Assembly (NCBI RefSeq): GCF_000787575.1
Contig: NW_012236522.1
Coordinates: forward strand, 310,001 to 374,000
Origin: Acytostelium subglobosum LB1
Lineage: Eukaryota > Evosea > Eumycetozoa > Acytosteliales > Acytosteliaceae
DNA: 64,000 bases
Reading direction: 5' to 3'
The notes beneath the pieces are model-generated. The model was not told where the DNA came from and ran no database searches. It saw only the letters and a program-made list of their open reading frames with translations. Every line of letters starts with the position of its first letter. Within the stretch, counting starts at the first letter, position 1. The position numbers were made by a program, and so were the translations under genes. This document shows, piece by piece, positions 24,282 through 34,427 of the stretch.

Positions 24282-25550
24282 GATTGGCTCACTCTGTCTC
24301 TGTCTCTATCTACTACTATTACTATCTAAATGAATGAAAATGTTAAGTATGAGGCGCCATCTCACATGTTATTGTGTTGGCATTCATTCACTCATTCATT
24401 CTGATGCGCCGCCCCTTGGGATGAGGTCACATACAATGCACACTCTCTGCAGAGATGATGCAAAACTGATCACATCAATCACTTCACACACACATAAACA
24501 AACACACACAATTTACCAAAGGGGTTTTGATCAAAATGTATGAATGATTAAAAGTGAGTGCTCTGGTATACAAATCGATCAAATTTGTTGAGTGATCTAA
24601 GATGATTTATTTGTGGTGATCATCCAGAGAAAAACAATCAAGGAATTCCATTCAGCCTGGAAATAAAAATAATATATGTGTAATAATAGTAAAGTTGGTT
24701 TGTTATCTTTGTTGTTGTTATAGAACATCATATCTATGTTTTCATATTCATTCATTCATACTTCAGAACATCAACTACAACAACATCAACAAATACAAAC
24801 ATTGTACATAAATATTAATAATCAATCAACCACACTTCTTTCTCTAACTCTCTAATTGATTCAAACCATTACTAAACTCTTGACATTGATCGATCCATTG
24901 ATTAAATCAACCAATCATACTGTACAGTGGTTCTCATTTACACACTCATACACATACATTCAATCATACTTGTCAATTATTAATAAGGTAAGTTTAATCT
25001 TTTTAGCTCTGACAAGCAATGGTCACTTGTTAGACACCATCATTGATCAATGTCACACAACACACACTTACAAATACGGTCAATCACTCACATACACCAA
25101 CACACACACACAAAGTTGATTGTGTTTGCCAACAACACTGTTGATGGATGAGGGGTACGATGGACCACCACACTGTCTGATTTTTTAGCTAATTTTTTGA
25201 TCACTCCCTTTACCCACCTCACTCTGTCCGCTATTCTCTGCTCCCCAACCTCGCGCTGATAGCAACTTGGCACCAATCAATCATTCATTCTCATTCACTC
25301 CCTCACTATCACATAACACACCAATCTACTACTACTACACATTCATTCAATCAATCAATCAATCAATCCCCATCAATCACTTGTTGTTATAATATTTATT
25401 ACCTTTATATACTACTCCTCATCAACTTTGTACCATCAACATAAACTCGTCCATTCAATCAACCAATCAATCAATCATTCACATACTTATACTTTTTCAA
25501 TCATCATCAAGTAGAAAGATAATAATATAATAATATATAGATAGAATATA
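24282..25550. other. Divergent intergenic region
   Basis: About 1.27 kb between the minus-strand fusion gene and the + strand Ras gene. It is AT-rich, with CAAT repeats in Ras sense (near 25346-25370 and 25455-25475), CA-rich tracts at 24487-24510 and 25090-25112 and poly-T near 25181-25198. AATAAG|GTAAGT near 24987 could be a donor within a 5' UTR. Nothing coding was recognised. Confidence 0.45.
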
Positions 25551-26231
25551 ATGGCCACAGCAGTTGCAAACGAATATAAACTGGTTGTTATGGGTGGAGG
25601 TGGTGTAGGGTATGTATAAGCACCAACTGATCATTAGCAATAGCACCAACTTACTGACTGACCGGAAAATACAACAACAACAAACAGCAAGTCAGCCCTT
25701 ACCATCCAATTCATCCAGAACCACTTCATCGAGGAGTACGATCCTACGATCGAGGACAGCTATCGCAGACAATGCCAGGTTGACGACGACACTTGTCTAC
25801 TGGACATTCTAGACACTGCCGGCCAGGATGACTACTCAGCCATGCGCGATCAATATATGAGAACCGGACAGGGATTCCTGTGCGTCTACGACGTCACGTC
25901 GAGAACGTCGTTCGAGGAGATCAACGTCGTCAGAGATCAGATCATTCGGGTAAAGGACAACGAGAAGGTGCCAATCGTACTGGTCGGCAACAAGTGTGAT
26001 TTGGAGAACCTGAGAGAGGTGACGCACGGCGAGGGCGAGGAGTTGGCCAAGAGTTTCGGCTGCCCCTTCCTCGAGACGTCGGCCAAGAAGCGATTCAATG
26101 TCGACGAGTGTTTCTTTGATGTGGTCCGCGAGATCAAGAAGTCCCTCAAGGAGCCAAGAAGTGGCAAGGACAAGAAGCCGTTCAAGGGTCTGATGAGCAA
26201 GTTCAAAGGTGGACAGTGTATTATTCTTTAA
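25551..26231 (+). CDS. Ras-subfamily small GTPase
   Basis: Exons 25551-25609 and 25688-26231 give 200 residues. G1 is GGGGVGKS (residues 15-22), the effector loop is [15 protein letters not shown]3 is DTAGQDD, G4 is NKCD and G5 is ETSAK. The tail [10 protein letters not shown] ends in a CAAX box whose last Leu predicts geranylgeranylation. The core ([20 protein letters not shown]) is Ras, not Rap, Rab or Rho. Two features are unusual: Gly at the position equivalent to Ala11, and QDD instead of QEE in switch II. Residue 12- and 61-equivalents are the normal Gly and Gln, so hydrolysis should be normal. It is probably a chemotaxis or endocytosis Ras; RasS- and RasC-like features mix, so no symbol is given. 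Confidence 0.95.
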
Positions 26232-26902
26232 AACAAAGGGTTTGGATCTTGAACGTTGTCCAAAAGGACCGCGTCCATACCAGCCAATGCGCCATATCCT
26301 CCTCCGTCCCCCAACAACCGCTACGCCAAACTCCCCTTCCCTCAACACCTCCAGTTGTTTCCCTTTTGAAACGCTACAACAACCAAAAAAGGATACATAC
26401 TGGATACCTCAAACCAGTCAATCAATCAATCAAATAGGCAGGCATGAACAACAACCCAACACACTCACTCACTCATCATCACTCGTCCACCATACAACCT
26501 TACTCAGCCAGCCAGCCAACCAAACGTCCAGCCCTTACCAATATCAATTCTCCACTGGATTGGTAGTCATTGATAGCGCATCGATACTATTACCATCAAT
26601 CACTTGTATTTAACCAGTCAAGGCAACTGCCTTTGTTTCATTAATAAAGGTTTTGCGCCAAACAACAATATCCAATGCGACTCGCTACCGGGAGATGATG
26701 ATGGGGACGACTTCAAACTGAGCCGGACTGCCCATCAGTCCATTTACCCGGTGTGGATTTATTAATACAATTTGCTGGGTGGCTAATGGTTTGCCAAAGG
26801 AAACACTCTGGCGTGGTATGGTTGGGGGTGGGATGCGGCTGACGACCTGGCTAAGGGTCTGGCATTATGACCGCGGGCAGCAGGTTGCTGCTAATGTATA
26901 GA
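26232..26902. other. Intergenic stretch, GC-rich hairpin block
   Basis: Holds the 3' UTR of the Ras gene (AATAAA at 26643) and the 3' flank of the EEFI-motif gene. From about 26660 to 26895 the DNA is unusually GC-rich for non-coding sequence here. It contains two perfect hairpins, GGACTG-CCCAT-CAGTCC at 26725-26741 and GCAGCA-GGT-TGCTGC at 26877-26891. No open frame of note crosses it. Confidence 0.4.
26643..26648 (+). promoter_or_regulatory. Poly(A) signal AATAAA
   Basis: AATAAA lies about 410 nt after the Ras stop, just before composition changes to the GC-rich block. It is a plausible end signal for the Ras transcript. Confidence 0.4.
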
Positions 26903-27566
26903 CTATATATAATTGGTGATCCTTGGCACGGCGCCGGCTCGATTGTGGCATCTTCGACTGGACTGTGAAAGGAACTCGCCAAAGGTCAACAGGTCTTGTG
27001 AGTTGTCTCTTCGCTCCGACGTATAAATAAACTCCTCGACGGTTAGCAACGGCTCATCGCCATTGTCATTGTTTTCGAGCATCTGGTTGCTGACCGCTTT
27101 GAAGCGGTCCTGATCATCGACCGTGCCACTATTTGTTGGCGCTGAGGCATTGGCCCCAGCAGCACCAGCAGCTCGTCGCTGTTGACCCCTACGCATTCCA
27201 TTCTCTCGGCAACTAGATATAAACTCCTCCACTGTCATTAAATGATTCTCATTGTCTGGTACATTCTCATTGTCCGCTTCCTATATATATTGTTTAATGA
27301 TCCAGTCAAGTCAGTAAATCATTTTCGGGTATGATTGAATGAATGAATGTTCATAAACCTACATATCTGTTGAGAGAATAGATGAACTCTTCTATTGTCA
27401 CCATGTCGCCTTGTTCTATGTTGTGCTGTGAAGAGGCATCATCTTCGTCGCTTGCACCTTTTCTCCAAGACTCTGTATTGGGGACACCGTCCCCATGTTG
27501 TTGTTGTTGTGGCTGTTGATTTGCCGCACTACTATTTCTCCTCCACTGTGAAATTGATAGTCTCAT
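26903..27566 (-). CDS. Unknown protein with four EEFI-type motifs
   Basis: Exons 27566-27363 and 27280-26903 give 193 residues; the intron (GTAGGT...ATATAG) joins in phase 0. A short motif recurs four times: MVTIEEFIYS (55-64), MTVEEFISS (83-91), LTVEEFIYT (147-155) and LTFGEFLSQ (166-174), usually with an Arg a few residues later. The intervening sequence is hydrophilic and low in complexity (Gln-rich, acidic, Ala/Gly/Asn). No known domain, signal peptide or membrane segment was recognised. The pattern suggests a disordered protein with repeated linear docking motifs. Because the motif survives on both sides of the intron while linkers diverge, the coding call is fairly safe; the function is unknown. 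Confidence 0.7.
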
Positions 27567-29178
27567 CTTGTCTATCTACTACTACTCAATTCTTAATAAA
27601 TATTATATATTATACAATTCTTTGTTTGTGCACTATTCTACTATTATATGATATGCTCTCCGTTCTCTCTTTCGCTTTATGTATATGTAGTTGTTGTTGT
27701 TAATTGTATTTATAAGTTAATGATTACTCGCGAGTGAAGCTGGCTGGACCTATCAACGGCAACAACTTTGAAAGGAATGGAATGAGTTGAGTTGAGTTGT
27801 GTTGAGTGTTGTGTTTAGTGTTGTGTTTAGAGTTAAGTGTGTGTGTGTGTGTGGTTAGTGTTCTCCAAGGTAGAGAGAAGTAAACAGGGGTAGTAGTAGA
27901 ATGAATGATTGTTGTGTGTGTGTGTATGTATGTGTTTGATGGATTGTGTGTGTTTGATCAAACAAACAAAGTTGTGGAACATAGTGTTGAGGGTTGTTGT
28001 GAACAAAACGGCAAGGGTATCTATCAAAAACTGATGGGATCTAGATGGGACGAGGTGGCATCCAGGTCCAATCCTCTCACAAAGCCAAGTAGTTTGGAAT
28101 AAAAGTATCTCGCCAGTGGGATTTTTTATTTGGAGGTCGGAGTTGTGGTCCTCAACCTTGTAAGTGCATGTGCCAAAGGATATTTAAATAATGCAAACTT
28201 TGCATGTGCAATCAAGCCGTTTGTATAATCTTGGAAGTGACCATTCTAATGGTTTGTGACTTGGTTATGGAACAAGTAATTACTTCTTCTTGGTTGGAGC
28301 TCCAACAATCAATCTCTAGGTATCATGATGAATAATATTGACTATTCCAACTCCGAGGTTCATTTCTTGTTTGGTCATCATTAATCAACCTTATGAGTTT
28401 GGATGGAGAAGAATACAGTGTAGATGGACAACGAGTCTGCCTAATGTCTCGCAAACATGTTTGTTTGATTGAGAGGGTTGGGGTTAGGGTGGATCGAACT
28501 AATCGCCACTCCAAGCTCACTCACACTAACATCAATCATACACACACTTTCGATCAACTTCATTTACACACTCAACCACACTCTGTTGGATTCAATCAAA
28601 CATACACAATACACACTCAAACATATAATAACACTGACGATGGAGAAGTTGAATGGCAAACAGTCGATGTACATAACATATGTAAGAATATTACGGAAGT
28701 ATGTGAGGATTGTAACATGTCCACAGCTTGGATCATGATATCCACAACAACAACAACATATGTCTGGTAATTAATGAGAGCATCAATATCATTGCGTTCC
28801 CGTCAGCGGCAGGATGGGGAATTGAATGAGCAATAAGTGGGCGTGCGAGGGTGTTGCCACTACTGACAATGCATTGGAAGGTAGGAGTGTATATTGCTAG
28901 AGAAGATTATGATGTTGATACTAGTGGTGAAGGTGGTCTGTTTAATGGAGCATTATTAACAAGGTTGGACAGGTGATCACATCTTGGAATCAGCCATTTC
29001 CAACTCTTCCATCTCACTGCCTCTTCTGTTGTTGCCTTCCCATTAGAACTCCCTTCAATTGGAACATATATATTTAGTTTATCAATCATTAGTATTCAGT
29101 ATCAATCAATATTATTGGGCGAGGAAGAGGCGGGAAACAGTTTATAGTATTAGTAATAGATCTTTGATTGATTATAAA
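27567..29178. other. Large divergent intergenic region
   Basis: About 1.6 kb between the EEFI-motif gene and the PP2A B''-like gene. It has (GT)n tracts near 27838-27852 and 27914-27923, and the palindrome TGCAAACTTTGCA near 28190 flanked by GCATGTGC repeats. An open but unfamiliar + frame (28393-28770) has a possible short intron. A 60-residue minus frame at 29089-28907 also lacks recognised similarity. These may be UTR exons or small genes; none is supported well enough to call. Confidence 0.4.
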
Positions 29179-31203
29179 ATGGAAACAATTTTAATCAATC
29201 AACATTCAATGTCCATTTTCGATAACAATGAGAAGATGTAAGTAACATATTCCTCATTCCATACTCTCCCATACAAATAATAAGTGATGATCAAATCATT
29301 ATCACAGCCATCAATATTTTGTATTACTCAACAATCACTCACACACTCCCCTATTAATCAATCAATGAATCAATTAGAAATATATGCATTGATAGGTTAC
29401 GCGACAGTAAGGACTCAACAACATCTTCAGAGGGCGGCGAGGGTGCTTGCTCATCACCTGGACTGTCAAAGATTAGTAGACGATTCCAGACGACAAAGTC
29501 TTTGAAGAATTATGACGAGTTCAAGGTGACTATGAATGAGTTGTTCAGCTTCCCACAAGTTATCACCAAGTTGTTGTACAACAAATTAACTGCCAAACAT
29601 ATGGTGGTCAATCACGAGGTGTTCACAGCATTCTGGAACAATCTCAGCGCGTTGGAAGACGAGGAGATACTGTTTGAATGTCTGTGCATCACACCCATGG
29701 GCACATCACTGGACTTTGCCAGTTTGATGTTGTTGGTCAAGGAGGTGCTGGAGTGGCATGCAGGTCTAGCTGGCCTGCGCACACTTTCATCACGCGTCCA
29801 ACAATCATATTGCGAAATGGTTGTTGTGCGCATATTGCACGCCATTGGCCGAGACATTGGCCGCATCACATTGAAGGACCTCAAGGAGAGCAACATCATC
29901 GAGGTGTTGAAGAGTCTGGACACACTCAAGGATTTGGAGGGCGACATTGGATACTTCTCATACAGTCAGTTCTCAACAATATCAAGACTCTACGTGGAGT
30001 TGGACACTGACAAGGATGGCGGACTGACAGGCTCCGACCTCATTCATTTCTCCAACGGTTTATCATCCAATCGTGTACTATCTCGTGTGATTGAATGTCC
30101 TGTGTTCTCCGATCGACCATCAATTCCCACCACTGGCTCATCTGCCAGTGTATGCATGACCAACAAGAAGCCTACACATTTGTCCTTTAAAAACTTTGTT
30201 TGGTTCCTATTGTCCGAGGTTGAGAAGCAACGATCGACGAGCATCCAATTCTGGTTCCGATGTCTGGACATGGACAACGATGGATATATGAGCTACTACG
30301 AGATGGAATACTTCTATCAAGAGATAAGAGAGTATTTGCTCAATCATCAAGAGGATCCACCATCATTCAAAGATGTACTTTGTCAAATGTAAGTGTCATC
30401 CAATCTAGCAATCAATGCCAATAAGTTGACTAACTTTGATCTCCATACTCACTCACACTAGAGTTGATATGATCAATCCAAGACATCCTGATAGGGTCAC
30501 TTTGAGCGATTTGAAGAGGTCACAGATGTCCACGAGGTTCTTCCAAATGTTGTTCAGTAAGCCATATTGGATGAACTCCACTCCTAAGTTAGTTTGGAAT
30601 GATTTCATTGCAACACTAGAGGAACAACTCGAGACTCCAGAGGGCAGCAGCTCAATTGATGAAGAGTCCGGTGGTGGCACCAAGTCATCTACATCTGGTT
30701 CAGCATCATCATCTTCCTCTTCATCTTCATCATCGTCGTCATCATCATCGTCGTCCAAGTCTTCAAAGAAGTCTAGTGAGAGCAAGAGAGAAAAGAGTAA
30801 CAAGGGTCGTGAGAAGGACAATGGTTCGTCGTCGTCCAGCAGCAAGAAGAAGAGTGGCCAGAAGGAGGATATGAAGAACAACAAGGAGGAGAACAACAAG
30901 AAGAACAAGAGTCTCGTCAAGAGGAGGTCGCTGTTCTCCATGCCGTTGTTTTTTATCTCCGCGGGCGGCTTCGGTTGCTTTTTTCTGAGTAAGCAGGTCA
31001 ACCTAGTCTTTCCGATTGGTCTGCTTATTCTATTAGTCCTACTATACCAAAGATACTCGTCGAGTGTACCTGAAGTGGAGTTGCTGTTGGAGGATCATAA
31101 TCCATTCGAGGACTACATCGAGGTCGTCAGCGACATTGATCATGAGCGTCGACTTTATGAATCAATATCACAACAGTTGGAAACTCCATCGTCAGCAACA
31201 TAA
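29179..31203 (+). CDS. PP2A regulatory subunit B''-like with hydrophobic tail
   Basis: Exons 29179-29237, 29396-30388 and 30462-31203 give 597 residues. Residues ~60-460 match the B'' (PR72/PPP2R3) layout: VFTAFWNNLSALEDEE, a degenerate EF hand (DTDKDGGLTGSDL, ~222), HLSFKNFVWFLLSEVEKQRS, and the canonical EF hand DMDNDGYMSYYEMEYF (~310) with YQEIREYLLNHQEDPPSFKD and the C-terminal lobe VTLSDLKRSQMSTRFFQMLF. The family directs PP2A catalytic subunit to substrates in a calcium-sensitive way. After ~430 comes a Ser/Lys-rich linker. Two hydrophobic stretches follow at ~510-548 (LFFISAGGFGCFFLSK and VFPIGLLILLVLLYQRY), and then a soluble acidic tail. Such a membrane segment is not part of the usual family and suggests anchoring. 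Confidence 0.85.
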
Positions 31204-31505
31204 GATCATAAAGTATCTTGGTAGAAGGTTAACAATGTAATTTATAATAAATAAATATTTATAACAATAATATCATTCTTAATTATCTAATTTACTAATA
31301 TTGCGAAGATTGAAAATGAATCCAAAGTGATGGTTTCCTGTTTTTCAAGATTTTTTCAAAGTCTATTCATCGAACTGACTTGGAGATATTTGTTTTAGTA
31401 ATTAAACATATTAATACATATACTTGTACTGTACTTGTTATAACATACATACATATATTACTACTTACTTATACTTATACTATATATACACAGATAGATA
31501 GAGAT
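31204..31505. other. AT-rich spacer, no gene seen
   Basis: A 302-nt stretch between two co-directional genes. TTATAATAAATAAATATT at 31241-31258 gives likely poly(A) signals for the B''-like transcript. A frame open upstream of 31506 contains no ATG, so the phosphatase start is placed at 31506. Confidence 0.5.
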
Positions 31506-32839
31506 ATGATCAACAATGAATATGAAGTGTCAGTGACATTGGCAGCTGGTGCAATGTCAGGTATCAAGTTGAATGATACTCAGACACCAATTGCACCACC
31601 TCTACCTCCTCCTATAGTCGCATACCCAAATCCATTCACAATGAAGAAGAAGTATCCTTATACTCCATTTGTTGACGGACCTTCAAGACAAACTTCATCA
31701 TCATTGAGAACTGAACCACCTGCACCAGTGGACCTCTCTTGTACAATACGTAATGTGGTCACGACAGAACTATACAATATACTTCAAGATCATGGTATCA
31801 ATAAGATTGTGATCGATCTACGTCCGACCTCATTGTTCAATCAATCACGCATCCATGGCACGGTCAACATACCTCCACCTCCAGCTGATTTGGCAGATTA
31901 TGTCGAGTCCATCACATCACAACAACAACAATACTTTACATCGTCGAACAAGACATTCAATATGACCAAGTACTCAAACTCATGTTATGGATGGGCGGGT
32001 CTGAGGCATTGGTGTCTCACAACAAACAGTGTGATACTATTGTCAGATGGACCATTCTCAACTGAACTCGATATGGCCAGTGTCCACAAGCACTATGACG
32101 ATGACTGGCATACATTCGACCCGTCTGACACCACACCAGGCACTTGGGAACGCTTTGTAATGCATTATCTAGTCTCTAGACGCAAGAGCAATGTTGAGAT
32201 CTGTAACTACAGTGCTGGATTCTCTGCTTACCACACCAAGTATCCATTCCTTTGTGCCAAAGCTGATGACGAGCGATGTCCACCCAACTATCCCAGCGAG
32301 ATACTTGACGACTTCCTCTATCTTGGTGCCTATGACCATGCTTCTGATCTCAAGCAGTTGAAGAATTTGAGTGAGTACATTACATGGAACATGGCGGCAC
32401 ACACAAGCTAACCTATTGCCTGTCATCAATCAATCGATCAATCAATCAAGACATCACATACATTGTCAACATGGCAGTGGAGTTGGAGAACTGTTATCAC
32501 ATGTATAAATACTATAGGGCCGATCTGGAAGACAACTTCAAGGCGGACATCACATCTCATTTCACCTCGGTCATTGAGTTTATCAATGAAGCCAAGCGTA
32601 ATAACACAAGAGTGTTGGTACATTGTGCAATGGGAATCAGTAGGAGCACGACTGCTGTGCTCGCCTACTTGATGAAGGAGCATGCCTATCGCTACATTGA
32701 TGCCAGACGTTATGTCAAGCAACGACGATCAATCATCCAGCCCAACTTTAGCTTTGGCAAGGCGCTCACAGAGTATGACAAAGTACTTTATGGAGCACCT
32801 CCTGCGACAGTGGCAGTGTCCGAAACAACTACAGAGTAG
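31506..32839 (+). CDS. Rhodanese-like / dual-specificity protein phosphatase
   Basis: Exons 31506-32370 and 32451-32839 give 417 residues. Residues ~80-270 resemble a rhodanese/CDC25-like docking domain (INKIVIDLRPTSLFNQSRIH). The C-terminal ~140 residues are a dual-specificity phosphatase domain: EILDDFLYLGAYDHASDL, ITYIVNMAVELEN, YYRADLEDNF (general acid region), and the active-site loop VHCAMGISRSTTAVLAYLM with Cys ~347 and the Arg of the HCx5R signature intact. The tail RRSIIQPNFSF is typical of the family. This is the layout of MAP-kinase phosphatases, so MAPK dephosphorylation is a reasonable inference, but the rhodanese part is divergent and the kinase target is unknown. Confidence 0.9.
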
Positions 32840-32847
32840 TAGTAACC

Positions 32848-32853
32848 AATAAA
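32848..32853 (+). promoter_or_regulatory. Poly(A) signal AATAAA
   Basis: AATAAA lies 9 nt after the phosphatase stop codon, implying a very short 3' UTR. The next + strand gene starts at 33024. Confidence 0.4.
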
Positions 32854-33023
32854 GGGGGTAGCTAGTCGTATCCAGACTCCTGTTTCCAGTTTCCAGTTTC
32901 CTCGTTGAAGTGGTTTTGGAAATTTGGCGCCAACATGTGGACGATGGTTGGATGAATGGCACTACGATCGTTCAATCAATCAATCAATCAATCCACCAAT
33001 CATACATACACATACACAAGATC

Positions 33024-34404
33024 ATGTCCACACACAGTTGTACAACCGGCTATCATGTATCATCATTCGAGTTTGAAGATGAAGAGGATGAGGAGGTTAA
33101 GCCCGACCCAATCGATCGCTTCTTCAAAGAGCTTACAGAGATGGCAGAGACTGTGATGAAACAGTCATCAATGTTGAAACAGAGTGCTCATTATACATAT
33201 TGCGATCCAGACAACACGACAAGAAGCTCAACTACAATCGTGTCCAGGATGAAGAAGCAGCTGACTGAAGTACAGAATCAACTGGATGTCCTAACATCGG
33301 ATGATGTCACAGGTCCCGACTCTGCATTGAGTATACTGGAGACATGTCAACAACTTTATCGAAACAATCAATTGATGATTGCTTCACTCCAATCATCTTC
33401 AGCATCAGCCAGAACACAAAGTGCGGCGACATCAGTCTCGTCGATCCCCATCACAACCTCCAATCATGTACATAGGACCAACCCAGTATCCAGCACCATC
33501 AACTCTACCTCCACCTCCACCTCCACTTCCATCTCTCACATCCATCATACCAGTAACATGGCGTCATCAATCACTTCACATTATGTTGGCTTGCCTCCAG
33601 TCTCGTCAAGGAGTACACTCCACACACATACAACCACAAATACTCATGCACCAGTCCGAAGCAAGTTAGCATCAATACCCAATATACAGGATCTGGGAGC
33701 CGGTGACATGTTGTCTGAGTACTCAAGGAACTTGTTATCCTCCGCCAAGTTTGCTGATATCGAAACCAAAGAGGCATCCAAGAAACCAGCGCCAATCACA
33801 TCCACAACAACAACATCAACATACGTCCCATCACTTATTTCATCACAACTGAGCAACAGTAGCAGTGTAAACAAGAGGCCAGTTGATCCCCCACAACAAC
33901 AAGTACAACCAATAGTGGAACCGAATGCTAATGCTGTTTCTGTTGTACCCTCCACTCCAACTGTTGCTGTTGCCCCTGTTGAGCCTCCAAAAAAGGTCCC
34001 CAAGCAACATACATTAAGCCAAGCCACGTCAACAACCTCAATCATCAAACCAATCACCAATGAGGAGTATGAAGGCTTGAAGAGCTTCCTTACAAATATT
34101 ATCTCTATAGAGGTAAGCATTCCATCACCATGCACATCCCCTCCAAGCCATACTTACGCCGTAACAATCACAATACACACATATTCACATCCAGTCATTG
34201 AACAATGTGATTACAAGATTGAACAAGTACATGTCACATGTGGACAAGTCAGAGTATCACTTTGATCTATCGAACCTCAACGACATAATGTTGGATGCAA
34301 AGGAGAGTGTTTCCAAATTGAAGCCAATCATTGTGATACTCATTCAACTGAAGAGGATCGGGACCAAGAAGAGCGTTGATGGCATATGCTATAATATAAT
34401 ATAA
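33024..34404 (+). CDS. SKA1-like kinetochore microtubule-binding protein
   Basis: Exons 33024-34112 and 34195-34404 give 432 residues. The frame stays open upstream, but 33024 is the first ATG after the CAAT-rich leader that gives a sensible start (MSTHSCTTGYHVSS). Residues ~30-130 have helical, coiled-coil-like character (DRFFKELTEMAETVMKQSSM, MKKQLTEVQNQLDVLTSD). A long Ser/Thr-rich linker follows. The last ~90 residues resemble the winged-helix microtubule-binding domain of SKA1: ITNEEYEGLKSFLTNI, SLNNVITRLNKYM, HFDLSNLNDIMLD, LKPIIVILIQLKRIG and a final GICYNII. SKA couples kinetochores to depolymerising microtubules. The match is by pattern, so the assignment is moderate. Stop-to-stop gap to the next gene is 23 nt. 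Confidence 0.68.
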
Positions 34405-34427
34405 TGAATGATTTATCATCAGTGCTA

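Noticed and set aside
28393-28770. A 125-residue + strand open frame before the PP2A B''-like gene
   Set aside because: His/Thr/Asn-rich composition of repeat-laden UTR, no recognised similarity, and a possible small intron breaks it.
30700-30960. Ser/Asp repeat frames opposite the B''-like linker
   Set aside because: Antisense of a poly-Ser/Lys linker; a compositional artefact.
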